Source: Herbidospora cretacea (GTDB lineage Bacteria > Actinomycetota > Actinomycetes > Streptosporangiales > Streptosporangiaceae). From it: a stretch of 64,000 nt of DNA. Of the stretch, positions 36,120-45,533 are shown in pieces (position 1 is the stretch's first letter; each line of letters starts with the position of its first letter). The notes under the pieces were generated by a model. The model ran no database searches, was not told the origin of the DNA, and worked only from the letters and a program-made list of their open reading frames with translations. A program made the position numbers and the translations under genes. The stretch spans positions 12,592 to 76,591 of the forward strand of contig NZ_BBXG01000010.1 of NCBI RefSeq assembly GCF_001570605.1. Direction: 5' to 3'.

Positions 36120-36830
36120 GTGGAGATCCGGGCGTCGACGGTGCTTCCCGCCCGCCGCACCGACATCGAGCTGTACACCGCCGACGAGCTGACCCTGGTC
36201 GGCGAGGTGGCGGTGCCCGAGAACACGCCCCCCGTCGCCACCCTCGTCTGCCTCCACCCGCTGCCGACCCACGGCGGCATGATGGACAGCCACGTGCTGC
36301 GCAAGGCGTCGTTCCGGCTGCCCGCGCTGGCCGACGTCGCGGTGCTGCGCTTCAACACCCGGGGCACCTCCTCCGAGCGCGGCGCCTCCCAGGGCGAGTT
36401 CGAAGACGGCGTGGGGGAGCGGCTCGACGTCGCCGCCGCGCTGGAGTACGCCGAGTTCCACGACCTGCCCCGGCCGTGGCTGGTCGGGTGGTCGTTCGGC
36501 ACCGAGCTCGCGCTGCGGTGGGGGCGTGACCCGCTGGTCGAGGGCGCGATCCTGCTGTCGCCGCCGCTCAGGCGGGCCACCGACGCCGACCTCGACGCCT
36601 GGGCCGACTTCGGCAGGCCGCTGGTCGCGCTGGTGCCCGAGTTCGACGACTACCTGCGCCCCGCCGAGGCGGCCGAACGCTTCAAGCGGGTGCCGCAGGC
36701 CGAGGTCGTCGGGGTCGAGGGCGCCAAGCACCTGTGGGTGGGGGAGCCCTACGTCCGGATCGTGCTCGACCACATCGTCCAGCGGGTGAACCCGTCGGCG
36801 GCGCCGCTGCCGACGACGATCCCGGCTTGA
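36120..36830 (+). CDS. Alpha/beta-hydrolase fold protein
   Basis: 236 residues. The nucleophile elbow is GWSFGTE, with Ser near residue 125; LHPLPTHGGMMD near the N-terminus and the terminal EGAKHLWVGEP, with a His where the catalytic His is expected, complete the fold. The pattern is that of YdjC/COG2945-like hydrolases that act on small esters. Substrate unknown. GTG start behind GAAGAGGAG. Confidence 0.85.
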   Translation: MEIRASTVLPARRTDIELYTADELTLVGEVAVPENTPPVATLVCLHPLPTHGGMMDSHVLRKASFRLPALADVAVLRFNTRGTSSERGASQGEFEDGVGERLDVAAALEYAEFHDLPRPWLVGWSFGTELALRWGRDPLVEGAILLSPPLRRATDADLDAWADFGRPLVALVPEFDDYLRPAEAAERFKRVPQAEVVGVEGAKHLWVGEPYVRIVLDHIVQRVNPSAAPLPTTIPA

Positions 36831-36885
36831 TGCCGCGCCTGACAACCGGTGGTGACCCGGCGACAGACCGGGCTACGGTTGCGGG

Positions 36886-37644
36886 GTGAAGTTGCATACG
36901 CGCACGACCGGAACCGGCCCCCCGCTCGTGCTGCTGCACGGCTTCCCGCTGTCGTCGGCGATGTGGCTGGCCCAGCGGGAGGGCCTGTCGGGCGACCACC
37001 AGGTCATCACCCCTGACCTGCGCGGGTTCGGCGGTTCGCGGCTCGGCGACGACGAGCCCTCGATCGACGCGATGGCCGACGACGTGGCCGAGCTCCTCGA
37101 CACGCTGAGTCTCGACAAGGCGGTCGTCGGCGGCCTGTCGATGGGCGGCTACGTCACGATGGCGCTGGCCCGCCGCCACCCGTCGCGCCTTTCCGGGGTG
37201 ATCCTGGCCGACACGAAGGCGTCGCCCGACACCCCCGAGGCGGCGGCGAACCGCGAGGCCGTCGCGCGGCGGGTGCTCGACGGGGGAGACCTCCTCGACT
37301 CCGTCCCCAACCTGCTCGGCGCCACCTCGCTGGAGCGGCGCGGCATGGTCGTCGGCCGGGTGCGCGGCCTGGTCGGCGCGGCCCCGGCCCAGGCGTCGGC
37401 CTGGGCGCAGCGCGCGATGGCGGCCCGGCCCGACTCGTTCGACACCCTGCGCGCGCTGAGCGTGCCCGCGCTCGTCATCGTGGGCGACGAGGACAAGGTC
37501 ACCCCGGTCGCCGACGCCGAGGCGATGGCGAAGGCGCTGCCCGACGGCAGGCTGGTGGTGATCGGCCGGGCGGGTCACCTGTCGGCGATCGAGACCCCGG
37601 AGACCTTCAACCGCACGGTCTCGGCGTTCCTCAAGGAGCTCTGA
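36886..37644 (+). CDS. Alpha/beta-hydrolase (esterase or haloperoxidase-like)
   Basis: 252 residues. Oxyanion motif LLHGFPLSS, nucleophile elbow GGLSMGGYVTMALA, catalytic Asp in IVGDEDKVTP and His in GRAGHLSAIE. A complete triad. The family includes C-C bond hydrolases and cofactor-free perhydrolases; the substrate cannot be fixed. Its 3' end overlaps the convergent acetyltransferase gene by 14 bases. Confidence 0.9.
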   Translation: MKLHTRTTGTGPPLVLLHGFPLSSAMWLAQREGLSGDHQVITPDLRGFGGSRLGDDEPSIDAMADDVAELLDTLSLDKAVVGGLSMGGYVTMALARRHPSRLSGVILADTKASPDTPEAAANREAVARRVLDGGDLLDSVPNLLGATSLERRGMVVGRVRGLVGAAPAQASAWAQRAMAARPDSFDTLRALSVPALVIVGDEDKVTPVADAEAMAKALPDGRLVVIGRAGHLSAIETPETFNRTVSAFLKEL

Positions 37645-38167
37645 GCTCCAGCACCATGACGTCGGCGCGCATCGTGTCGGGGGCCGGACGGCAGGTGCCC
37701 GCCACTTTCCAGCCCCAATGTTCATAAATGTCGTGTGCGGCCGCCTCGGGAAGCGACAGTAATGTCGCATAAGGCTCATTCCGTCGCTTGAGCAATTCGG
37801 CGAGCAGACGTCTGCCGATTCCCCGGCCGCGATATTCGGCGCGCAGATTGAGTTCGATAACGGCGTATTTGGACGATTCGACGATCTCCGGCGGCCCGGG
37901 GGTCGTCTCGCCGCCCCACCAGCGGCCCGGCGGCATCGACAGGCCGAAGGCGAACCCCGCCAGGGTGGCGCCGTCTTCGACCGCGACGACCTCGAAGCCG
38001 GGCCGGTCGAGCTGGCCGCGGGTGCGTTCGCGGTAGCGGTCGGGGTGGTAGAGGGGGCCCGAGTCGTAGGGCGGTTCGGCCCGGATGAGGGTGTAGACGG
38101 CGGTGAAGTCGTCGTTGACGACGGCGGCCGCGTCGGGACCGGTCAGGTGGGTGAAGGTGACGTTCAC
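37631..38167 (-). CDS. GNAT-family acetyltransferase
   Basis: 178 residues. The acetyl-CoA binding motif A is seen in YAVIELNLRAEYRGRGIGRRLLAELLKRR, followed by IYEHWGWKVAGTCRP typical of the fold end. GTG start, overlapping the stop of the XRE regulator gene upstream by 4 bases, so it belongs to that transcript. The acceptor substrate is unknown. Confidence 0.88.
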   Translation of the reverse strand: MNVTFTHLTGPDAAAVVNDDFTAVYTLIRAEPPYDSGPLYHPDRYRERTRGQLDRPGFEVVAVEDGATLAGFAFGLSMPPGRWWGGETTPGPPEIVESSKYAVIELNLRAEYRGRGIGRRLLAELLKRRNEPYATLLSLPEAAAHDIYEHWGWKVAGTCRPAPDTMRADVMVLELRAP

Positions 38168-39369
38168 AGGATGCCTCCGCGTAAGCCGGCCAACCGGTCG
38201 CGGAAGGAGCGGACTGCCTCGTGTCCGGCGGGCGCCTGATCCGCGACCATAGCCGCCAGTTGCCCCACAAAACAGGAGTATCCGGTGGATTGTGTCGCGG
38301 CCAGCGCTTTCTCGGCGAGGGCGAGCCCGTCTTCGACCTGTCCGGCGCGCACGACCGTCATCGCCTCGTGCAGCCTGATCTGGGCGACCGGGCGGACCGT
38401 GCCGGGAGGATAGGCGGCGATGGCCTCCGCCTGGGCGGCGGCGGTGCCGGGGTGTCCGGCCAGCGTGTAGACGAGCGAGCGGCTGTGCAGCAGGCGGGTG
38501 ACCGGCCAGCCCTCGGCCGACGCGGCGTCGCGGGTGATCTCGTCGGGCAGCCGGTCGAAGACCCTGGCCTGCTCGTCGAGGTCGGCGTAGGCCGCCGGGA
38601 GGTCGCCCAGCAGCACGCGCGCGTGGGCCCGCGCGCCCAGTGCCCGCGCCCGCGCGATGGAGGGCCGGTCGCTCGCCAGGGCCTCGTCGGTCCGGGACAG
38701 CACCAGGCTGAGCGGCCTCCGTTCGTACAGGGCCTGAATGGCCTCCTGCGCGGAGACGAACGCGCGCATGTCGGCGCCCGCGTCGGCGGAGGCGCGGCGG
38801 GCGGCGGCCCACCAGCGGCGCGACTCGTGTTCGCGCCCGGCCCCGGCGAGGGCGTAGGCGAGCAGATAGAGCAGGCGGACGCGCACCCGGGCCCACGGCC
38901 GGAGGTCTCCCGTCACGTGGGGCAGCGCCGTCTCCAGGGCGAGGATGTCGGCCGAGAGCCGGCCGACCCCGTCGGTGGCGGGATGGGCGCCGACGCCGTG
39001 GGAGTGCTCCCAGGCCACCTCCTTCCAGAAGGCGAGGTCGGGGCCGCCCAGTCTGCGTTCGACCAGCATCCGGATGCGTTCCAGCCCGTCGGCCCCCGGA
39101 AGGGCTCCGGATGCGCTCCCCAGCACGATCCCGATCAGGCCGAGAGCCTCGCGTCGTTCCGTCGGACCCACCTCCACGTCGTGCAGCCTGATCAACTCTC
39201 CACAGGCTCCCAGGGCGGCGTCCAGCGCCGCGACCACCTGAGGACTCGGGATGTTCTTCCCGAATTCGAGGGCGGAGATGTAACTGGGAGAGCAGTTGGA
39301 CCGGCGGGCGAGGCCCCGGATGGAGAGATCGCCTCTCAGGCGGCGAAGCGCCTCTCCGAATGACTCCAT
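38164..39369 (-). CDS. XRE-family regulator with C-terminal helical-repeat domain
   Basis: About 401 residues. HTH at residues 5-55 (FGEALRRLRGDLSIRGLARRSNCSPSYISALEFGKNIPS), then a long all-helical region that looks like TPR-type repeats, as in large Streptomyces-type regulators. It is divergent from a small HATPase gene, a very common actinomycete pairing. Start: ATG at 39369, with GGGAG 11 bases before it; a GTG at 39378 would add three residues but is too close to that site. Confidence 0.85.
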   Translation of the reverse strand: MESFGEALRRLRGDLSIRGLARRSNCSPSYISALEFGKNIPSPQVVAALDAALGACGELIRLHDVEVGPTERREALGLIGIVLGSASGALPGADGLERIRMLVERRLGGPDLAFWKEVAWEHSHGVGAHPATDGVGRLSADILALETALPHVTGDLRPWARVRVRLLYLLAYALAGAGREHESRRWWAAARRASADAGADMRAFVSAQEAIQALYERRPLSLVLSRTDEALASDRPSIARARALGARAHARVLLGDLPAAYADLDEQARVFDRLPDEITRDAASAEGWPVTRLLHSRSLVYTLAGHPGTAAAQAEAIAAYPPGTVRPVAQIRLHEAMTVVRAGQVEDGLALAEKALAATQSTGYSCFVGQLAAMVADQAPAGHEAVRSFRDRLAGLRGGIL

Positions 39370-39562
39370 AGTGCGCACAGCTCCCTGCCGTCAGGGGGGA
39401 ACGCTGTCCTGCATTCGACGGGACACGACTGGACAGCCGATGAATGGACGCTGACTCCGAGTGTAGGGATGCTTACGCTCAGGAATCTGGCAAGCGGCGG
39501 AATGTAATTCTCGAGGTAAATGTCGTAAAAGAGAGCTCCGATCGGGCGGGCGGTATGCGCAC

Positions 39563-39958
39563 ATGGCACTCGAAGTCGCGACGCGATACGAACTGCTCCC
39601 CGCTCATCCGAGATCGGCCGCGCTCGCGCGTGACCGCGTCCGCGCGCTGCTCGCCGCCTGGGGTCTCGGCGATTTGGCGGGCGCGGCCGAACTGGTCACC
39701 GCGGAGCTGATCTCCAACGCGGTGAAGGTGAGCGAACCCGAAGGGCACGTCGCCCTGGGCGTCTACCGGGTGGCGGCGCAGGTGGTCATCGAGGTCTGGG
39801 ACGCCGAACGCGAGCCGCCCCGGCCCATGGACCCCGGCCCCGACGACATCGGCGGCCGGGGGCTGATGCTCGTGGCCGTGCTGACCCGGAGGTGGGGTTT
39901 CCGCCGGCCGGTCACGGGCGGCAAGGTGGTCTGGGCCGTGGTCGACGCGCCGATGTGA
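39563..39958 (+). CDS. RsbW/SpoIIAB-like ATP-binding (HATPase_c) protein
   Basis: 131 residues, a stand-alone GHKL ATPase fold: N-box AAELVTAELISNAVKVSE, G1 VWDAEREPPRP and G2 DIGGRGLMLVAVL. Proteins of this kind act as anti-sigma or serine-kinase-like regulators, often paired with an XRE gene and small effectors. No anti-sigma antagonist gene is adjacent. The 193-base gap to the divergent regulator must hold both promoters. Confidence 0.88.
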   Translation: MALEVATRYELLPAHPRSAALARDRVRALLAAWGLGDLAGAAELVTAELISNAVKVSEPEGHVALGVYRVAAQVVIEVWDAEREPPRPMDPGPDDIGGRGLMLVAVLTRRWGFRRPVTGGKVVWAVVDAPM

Positions 39959-40016
39959 GATCGGTCGCATTCGCGCCGGAAAAGTGACGCGGCCTCATGT
40001 CCGGCGGAAAAAAGAA

Positions 40017-40044
40017 CGGCCGGCGCCTCCCTCAACGCCGGCCG
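40017..40044 (+). terminator. Hairpin after the HATPase gene
   Basis: CGGCCGGCG (40017-40025) pairs perfectly with CGCCGGCCG (40036-40044), loop of 10. It is preceded by a run of six A, so on the opposite strand it would carry a U-tract, but there is no convergent gene there. It most likely ends the HATPase transcript. Confidence 0.6.
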
Positions 40045-40177
40045 CACTTGTCTTCCTCCCTCAAGGACCGGCGCCACCGGTCTGAAGACGTATCAACGAT
40101 GGCGTGAATTCCTTGTGGATTGCGCGAATTGTGGTGGCCGGTACCGGTCAGTGACCGGAATCTGCCAAGGTTGTCCC

Positions 40178-41125
40178 ATGTGGGAAGCCATTGGCTTGAG
40201 CTCCCTCGAAGAGCGTCTCTACCGGCTCCTCCTGCGTGACCCCAAGATCACGCCGGATGAGGCGGCGCGCCGCCTGGAATCCTCGCCGGACGCCGTCGAG
40301 GCCGCCTCGTCGCGTCTCCAGGAGACCGGCCTCATGGAGTCAGACCCGCTCTACGGGTTCCGGCCCGCCGACCCCCGGATGGCCATCGGCTCGGCGATCC
40401 GACGCCGCCGGGCCGAGCTCGACCGGCTCGCCGCCGAGGCCGAGGAACTGGCGACCGACTTCCAGGAGGGCCTGCTGCGGGCCGACCCGGGGCGGGTCAT
40501 CGAGGTCGTCGAGGGCGCCGCGGCGGCCGGGCGCAAGGTGGCCGAACTGCTCGCGGGGGCGCAGGAGGAGATCCTCGCCATCGACACCCCGCCCTACGCC
40601 ACCAGCGGCACCTCCATCGAGGCCGAGTCGTCCGCGCTGGCGCGCGGCGTCCGGGTCAGGGCGCTCTACTCCTCGCTGGTGCTCGACATCCCCAAGAAGC
40701 TCGACGAGATCCGCCAGGTCACCGCGCTGGGCGAGCAGGCCCGGGTGCTGGCCGAGGTGCCGATCAAACTCATCCTGGTCGACCGGTCCACCGCGCTGCT
40801 CCCCCTCACCGACCGGGAGGAAGGGGTCCGGTTCACCTCGGTCGTGGTCGGACGCAGCGCCCTCACCAACGCCCTCGTCGCCCTGTTCGAGACCCTGTGG
40901 CAGGAGGCCTCCCCCGTGTGGGGCAACGGGACGGGCGCGATCGACGGGGTCGACCAGCAGATCCTCGAACTGCTCGCCGTCGGCATGAAGGACGAGGCGA
41001 TCCTCCGCCAGCTCGGCATGTCCGAGCGCACCCTCCGCCGCCGCATCGCGACCCTCCTCAGCCGCCTGGGCGCGACCGGCCGCTTCCAGGCCGGGGTCCA
41101 GGCGGCCCGCAAGGGCTGGATCTAG
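40178..41125 (+). CDS. TrmB/LuxR-type transcriptional regulator
   Basis: 315 residues from the ATG at 40178 (MWEAIGLSSLEERLYRLLL). An N-terminal winged HTH of TrmB type is followed by a coiled-coil linker, a phospholipase-D-like middle domain (EILAIDTPPYATSG; RALYSSLVLDIPKK) and a C-terminal HTH (DEAILRQLGMSERTLRRRIATLLSRLGATGRFQ). An in-frame GTG at 40115 would add MDCANCGGRYRSVTGICQGC, a pattern of Cys-x2-Cys-x10-Cys-x2-Cys like a zinc ribbon. The ATG has AAGG upstream at good spacing, the GTG no clear site. Target genes unknown. Confidence 0.82.
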   Translation: MWEAIGLSSLEERLYRLLLRDPKITPDEAARRLESSPDAVEAASSRLQETGLMESDPLYGFRPADPRMAIGSAIRRRRAELDRLAAEAEELATDFQEGLLRADPGRVIEVVEGAAAAGRKVAELLAGAQEEILAIDTPPYATSGTSIEAESSALARGVRVRALYSSLVLDIPKKLDEIRQVTALGEQARVLAEVPIKLILVDRSTALLPLTDREEGVRFTSVVVGRSALTNALVALFETLWQEASPVWGNGTGAIDGVDQQILELLAVGMKDEAILRQLGMSERTLRRRIATLLSRLGATGRFQAGVQAARKGWI

Positions 41126-41146
41126 ACGTATCTCCGCGCACGGCCG

Positions 41147-41260
41147 AAAGCTCTTTTCTCCGTTACGGCTCCGCCTACCACGGCCCCGCCCGCCGCTCCC
41201 GCCCCGCACCGCAACCGGCGCCAACCGCCCGCTCCCGCCTCCCCCGCGACGCCGGGGGGA
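41147..41260 (+). repeat. Dispersed intergenic repeat, copy B
   Basis: AAAGCTCTTTTCTCCGTTAC followed by the rest of the core (41159-41175 TCCGTTACGGCTCCGCC) and GGCGCCAACCGCCCGCT (from about 41217), in the same order and spacing as copy A at 2147. As there, it follows a regulator gene by about 20 bases. Beyond it, up to 41320, only GC-rich sequence with no gene is seen. Confidence 0.75.
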
Positions 41261-41323
41261 GCGCGAGGGGGCGCAAGCCCTTTCGCACCGGGGGTTCGGG
41301 GGGTCGTCCCCCCGTGTGAAGCA

Positions 41324-41364
41324 AAAGCAGAGCCCGGCGGGGAAACCCCGCCGGGCTCTGCTTT
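41324..41364. terminator. Perfect 19-bp bidirectional terminator
   Basis: AAAGCAGAGCCCGGCGGGG (41324-41342) and its exact complement (41346-41364) flank an AAA loop. The A-rich start and TTT end give short U-tracts in both directions. It separates the convergent regulator gene (+) and the coiled-coil gene (-). The strongest hairpin in the window. Confidence 0.9.
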
Positions 41365-41397
41365 ATGTCCGTTCGCCCCGAGACCGATCCCTAGTGG

Positions 41398-42693
41398 CTA
41401 CTCCTGCCACCACTCCGCGTCGTCGTCGGCCTTGGCCGCGACCGGCTCGGGCGCCGGCTTCGGCGCGGGCTTGTGCTCCACCGGGGGTGCCGCCGACAGG
41501 GCGGGCTTGACCGGCGCGGCCACGACGGGCGCGGGCTCCGGCTCCATGCCCGGGAGGGCGGCGCCGCCGAGGAGCTGGCGGAGCTGGGCGAGGTGGCTGG
41601 TGATGCTGTCGCGCTGGCGGGTCAGCTCGTCGACCTGGCGCTGCATCGAGCTGCGGGTGCGCTCGGCCTCGTTCTTCGCGTCGGTCGTGATCGACTCGGC
41701 GCTCGTCTTGGCCTCGGCGACCAGCTGGTCGGCGTTCTTGCGGGCGTTGGCGAGCAGCTGCTTGGCGTGGGTGTCGGCCTCGCGCCGGGTCTGCTCGGCC
41801 TGCTGGGTGGCCTTGGTGGCGCGCTGCTCGGCGGTGGCCGCCCGCTGCTCGGCCTCGGCGACCAGCTTCTGGGTGTTGGCCTGCGCGGTGGCGTGGCGCT
41901 CGGCTTCCTGGCGCTCGGCGTCCTCGCGGCGGCTGGCGAGCTGGATCTCGAACTCGGCCTCGTCCTGGGCGCGCTTGGCCTCGGACTCCTCCAGGACCCG
42001 CTGGGCCTGGGCGCGCATCTCGTCGGCCTGGCGCTTGGCGGTCGTCAGGATCTCGTCGCGCTCGCGCTTGGTGCTGGCGCGGAGCTGGGCGACCTCACGC
42101 TCGGTGGTGGTGCGCAGCTTGGCGATCTCACGCTCGGCGTCGGCCCGCTTCTCGGCGACCTCGTGGTCGGCCGTGGCGCGCTGCTTGGCGACCTCGCGCT
42201 CGGTCGTGTTGGTCAGCTCGTCGGCCTCACGCTTGGCCGTGCCCCGGATCTCCTCGGCGTCGCGCTCGGCGGCCGTCCGCATCTCGTCGGCCTCGCGAGT
42301 GGCGAGGGCGCGCTTCTCGGCGGCCTCGTTCTCAGCGGCGGCCCGAGTGTCGGCGGCGTCGACCTTGGCGGCCGCCTTGATCTCGTTGGCCTCCGACCGT
42401 GCGGCCTGCACCAGCTCGGTGGCCTGCTCTTCCGCGAGACGAAGGAGCTGCTCGATCCGGGCGCCGAGGCCCGAATACGTCGGACGCTCCTGCTCCTGGA
42501 GCTGACGCTGCGAGTCGGACAAATCACGCTGAAGTGATCCGACCTGCTCACGCGCCTGCCGCAAATCAGTGTCGAGCTGCTTCAAGTGGTCGTGGACCTG
42601 GTGGCGGTCATAGCCACGGAGCACCACGTCGAATTCCCGAGAGGGAGCGTCTTCGAAGAAATTGTTCAGCTGGGCATCGATGTCGGACTGCAT
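41398..42693 (-). CDS. DivIVA/FilP/Scy-like coiled-coil cytoskeletal protein
   Basis: 431 residues. A DivIVA-like N-terminus ([23 protein letters not shown]) precedes a coiled coil of over 300 residues built of repeated heptads and 11-mers rich in Ala, Glu, Arg ([20 protein letters not shown] and variants), and a Pro/Ala tail ending DDDAEWWQE. In Streptomyces, FilP and Scy occupy the same place beside the epimerase and thiolase genes and organise polar growth. Intermediate in length between FilP (~310) and Scy (>1000), so I do not pick one symbol. Probably cytoplasmic and polar. Confidence 0.85.
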   Translation of the reverse strand: MQSDIDAQLNNFFEDAPSREFDVVLRGYDRHQVHDHLKQLDTDLRQAREQVGSLQRDLSDSQRQLQEQERPTYSGLGARIEQLLRLAEEQATELVQAARSEANEIKAAAKVDAADTRAAAENEAAEKRALATREADEMRTAAERDAEEIRGTAKREADELTNTTEREVAKQRATADHEVAEKRADAEREIAKLRTTTEREVAQLRASTKRERDEILTTAKRQADEMRAQAQRVLEESEAKRAQDEAEFEIQLASRREDAERQEAERHATAQANTQKLVAEAEQRAATAEQRATKATQQAEQTRREADTHAKQLLANARKNADQLVAEAKTSAESITTDAKNEAERTRSSMQRQVDELTRQRDSITSHLAQLRQLLGGAALPGMEPEPAPVVAAPVKPALSAAPPVEHKPAPKPAPEPVAAKADDDAEWWQE

Positions 42694-42882
42694 GAGGCTC
42701 GATCCTGGGTTGTCGAGACGGCTACACGGGCCGGACGGGGGGTTTCGGACATCCGAGGCGAGGAGCCCAATAGGGTGGGATCCACGTCCGGTGGAAGGCC
42801 AGCGTACTCCGAGCGTGCGCCGTTGGAGGCCTCCACGGACTTTCTGCGCGACTTGTTACGTATGAACCTTTCTTACGTTCCA

Positions 42883-43305
42883 TTACGCCCTCGGAGCCTC
42901 GACCAGCTCTGTCAGCACTCCTCCCACATCCTTGGGGTGGAGAAACGCGATAGAGGCACCCATAGAGCCGTGACGTGGGCGTTCATCAATCAGTCTGACG
43001 CCTTTTGCGGCGATTTCTGCCATGGACTTGGTGACGTCTTCCACTCCGTAACCGATGTGGTGTACGCCCTCGCCTCGTTTGGCCAGGAACTTGCCGACGG
43101 CCGTCTCCGGGCTCAGCGGTTCGAGCAGCTGCACGTAGCTCGTTCCACCCTCGCCGTCGGCCACGTGCAGCATGGCCTCGCGGACCCCCTGCGCCTCGTT
43201 GACCTCGCGGCTGACGACGACGAGACCGAAGGTCGACTCGTAGAACTCGATCTTCTCTTCCAGGTTGTGGCACGCGATGCCCACGTGGTCGATGCGCAGA
43301 AACAT
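42883..43305 (-). CDS. mce: Methylmalonyl-CoA epimerase
   Basis: 140 residues, the normal size. It interconverts (R)- and (S)-methylmalonyl-CoA. The vicinal-oxygen-chelate fold shows the metal ligands [17 protein letters not shown] (first His) and [12 protein letters not shown] (second His) with the Glu in [17 protein letters not shown] ribosome site. It diverges from a thiolase gene over 82 bases. The 190 bases between it and the coiled-coil gene show nothing else. Confidence 0.95.
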   Translation of the reverse strand: MFLRIDHVGIACHNLEEKIEFYESTFGLVVVSREVNEAQGVREAMLHVADGEGGTSYVQLLEPLSPETAVGKFLAKRGEGVHHIGYGVEDVTKSMAEIAAKGVRLIDERPRHGSMGASIAFLHPKDVGGVLTELVEAPRA

Positions 43306-43387
43306 GCTGGGGCCCTCCTTGACTGTGCGTTCAAGACTGCTGGGTATGGTGACACCGTCGCCCCCATATCGCGTAGGAGGCCCTCCA

Positions 43388-44545
43388 ATGTCCGGTTCCG
43401 TCATCGTCGCCGGAGCTCGCACGCCCATCGGCCGCTTGCTCGGCGCCCTGTCAGGTCTGTCCGCCGTCGAGCTCGGCGGTGTCGCCATCAAGGCCGCCCT
43501 CGACCGGGCCGGCGTCGCCCCTGCCGACGTACAGTACGTGATCATGGGGCAGGTCCTCCAGGCCGGCGCGGGTCAGTTGCCCTCACGCCAGGCGGCCGTT
43601 AGGGGTGGCATTCCCATGTCGGTGCCGTCCTTGACGATCAACAAGGTGTGCCTGTCGGGCCTCGACGCCATCGCGCTCGCCGACCAGCTCATCCGGGCCG
43701 GGGAATTTGACATCGTCGTCGCCGGCGGCATGGAATCGATGTCCAACGCGCCGCACCTCCTGCCGGGTCTGCGCAAGGGCGTCAAATACGGCTCGGCCGA
43801 GATCCTCGACTCGATGGCGTTCGACGGGCTGACCGACGCCTACGACCAGATCGCCATGGGCGAGTCGACCGAGCGCCACAACGCCCGCCTCAAGATCTCG
43901 CGCGAGGACCAGGACGCCTACGCCGCCCGTTCCCACCAGCTCGCCGCCGCCGCCGTCAAGAACGGCGTGTTCGACGACGAGATCGTGGCCGTTGACGACG
44001 TCACCACCGACGAGGGCGTCCGCCCCGACACCACGGCCGAGAAGCTGGCCCGGCTGCGCCCCGCCTTCACCAAGGACGGCACCATCACCGCCGGTTCGTC
44101 GTCGCAGATCTCCGACGGCGCGTGCGCGGTCGTCGTCATGTCGAAGGCCAGGGCCGAGGAGCTGGGCCTGAGCTGGCTGGCCGAGATCGGCGCCCACGGC
44201 AACGTCGCGGGCCCCGACAACTCGCTGCAGTCGCAGCCCGCCAACGCCATCGCCCAGGCGCTCGGCAAGCAGGGACTGTCGGCCGCCGACCTCGACCTGG
44301 TCGAGATCAACGAGGCGTTCGCGCAGGTCGTGCTCCAGTCGGCCAAGGAGCTGGACATCTCCCTCGACAAGGTGAACGTCAACGGCGGCGGCATCGCCCT
44401 CGGTCACCCGATCGGCGCGTCGGGCGCCCGGATCGTGCTGGCGCTCGCCCACGAGCTGCGCCGCCGGGGCGGCGGGCGCGGCGCGGCGGGCCTGTGCGGC
44501 GGCGGCGGGCAGGGCGACGCCCTGATCATCAGCGTTCCCGCGTGA
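43388..44545 (+). CDS. Acetyl-CoA C-acetyltransferase (thiolase)
   Basis: 385 residues. Active-site Cys in [11 protein letters not shown] (about residue 89), then [18 protein letters not shown] with the catalytic His and [11 protein letters not shown] with the second Cys. Biosynthetic-type thiolase likely making acetoacetyl-CoA, or acting in beta-oxidation. The stop overlaps the next start (GTGA), so it is co-translated with the MeaB-type GTPase. Confidence 0.94.
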   Translation: MSGSVIVAGARTPIGRLLGALSGLSAVELGGVAIKAALDRAGVAPADVQYVIMGQVLQAGAGQLPSRQAAVRGGIPMSVPSLTINKVCLSGLDAIALADQLIRAGEFDIVVAGGMESMSNAPHLLPGLRKGVKYGSAEILDSMAFDGLTDAYDQIAMGESTERHNARLKISREDQDAYAARSHQLAAAAVKNGVFDDEIVAVDDVTTDEGVRPDTTAEKLARLRPAFTKDGTITAGSSSQISDGACAVVVMSKARAEELGLSWLAEIGAHGNVAGPDNSLQSQPANAIAQALGKQGLSAADLDLVEINEAFAQVVLQSAKELDISLDKVNVNGGGIALGHPIGASGARIVLALAHELRRRGGGRGAAGLCGGGGQGDALIISVPA

Positions 44546-45468
44546 GAGAGCTCGCCGACCGGGCGCGCGCCGGCGACACCCGTGCCGTCGCGCGCCTCAT
44601 CTCCCTGGTCGAGAGCGGGTCGGACGCGCAGCTCCGCGAGGCCGCGGCGCTGCTGAGGGCACCGGGTCGCGCCCGCGTGATCGGCCTGACCGGCTCGCCG
44701 GGCGTCGGCAAGTCGACCTCGACGGCGGCCCTGGTCAAGGCGCTGCGGGCGCGGGGCGAGCGGGTGGGCGTGCTGGCCGTCGACCCGTCGTCGCCGTTCA
44801 CCGGCGGCGCGCTGCTCGGCGACCGGGTGCGCATGCAGGACCACGCGCTCGACGACGGCGTCTACATCCGGTCGATGGCCACCCGGGGCCACCTCGGCGG
44901 GCTGTCGTGGGCGGTGCCCCAGGCGCTGCGCGTCCTGGACGCGGCCGCCTTCGACGTCGTGCTCGTCGAGACCGTCGGGGTCGGCCAGGCCGAGGTGGAC
45001 GTCCGCGACCTCGCCGACACCACCGTCGTGCTGCTGGCCCCCGGCATGGGCGACGGGGTGCAGGCCGCCAAGGCGGGCATCCTGGAGATCGCCGACGTGT
45101 TCGTCGTGAACAAGGCCGACCGCGACGGGGCCCAGTCGACCGTGCGCGACCTGCGCAGCATGATCGCGCTGGGCGGCGCGGCGTGGCGGCCCCCGGTGGT
45201 GCCGACGGTGGCCGTCCGCGACGAGGGGATCGGCGACCTGCTGAAGGCGCTCGACGACCACGCCCGTCATCTGGACGTAACGGGGGAGGGCAGGTCCCGG
45301 CGTCTCGCCCGGGCCCGCGACGAGATCCAGGCCGTCGCCCTGCGCGCGCTGCGTCACAGATTCGGTCATCCGGCCCGTGACCTGCGGCTAGACCGTCTCG
45401 CTCAACACGTCTTGGACGGACTTGCCGACCCTTATACTGCGGCTGACGATCTGATCGCCGACCTGTGA
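44542..45468 (+). CDS. meaB: MeaB/ArgK-type GTPase, chaperone of a B12-dependent mutase
   Basis: 308 residues. Walker A GSPGVGKS at 51-58, then [18 protein letters not shown], switch-type [13 protein letters not shown], Walker [16 protein letters not shown] and NKAD base motif ([10 protein letters not shown]). MeaB-type proteins gate loading of adenosylcobalamin into methylmalonyl- or isobutyryl-CoA mutase and protect the enzyme. The C-terminal dimerisation arm seems intact. The client mutase could be the one encoded at 51012 or a methylmalonyl-CoA mutase outside this window. Confidence 0.92.
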   Translation: MRELADRARAGDTRAVARLISLVESGSDAQLREAAALLRAPGRARVIGLTGSPGVGKSTSTAALVKALRARGERVGVLAVDPSSPFTGGALLGDRVRMQDHALDDGVYIRSMATRGHLGGLSWAVPQALRVLDAAAFDVVLVETVGVGQAEVDVRDLADTTVVLLAPGMGDGVQAAKAGILEIADVFVVNKADRDGAQSTVRDLRSMIALGGAAWRPPVVPTVAVRDEGIGDLLKALDDHARHLDVTGEGRSRRLARARDEIQAVALRALRHRFGHPARDLRLDRLAQHVLDGLADPYTAADDLIADL

Positions 45469-45533
45469 CCGACTTCGGCGTTTCCCAGTCGAAGTTCACC
45501 CCCGATTAACTTGGTGTGCCTACGGTGCCAGCC

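Noticed and set aside
41281-41397. Hairpin-rich sequence as a small RNA gene
   Set aside because: It is explained by the repeat copy plus a 19-bp bidirectional terminator between convergent genes; no promoter was seen.
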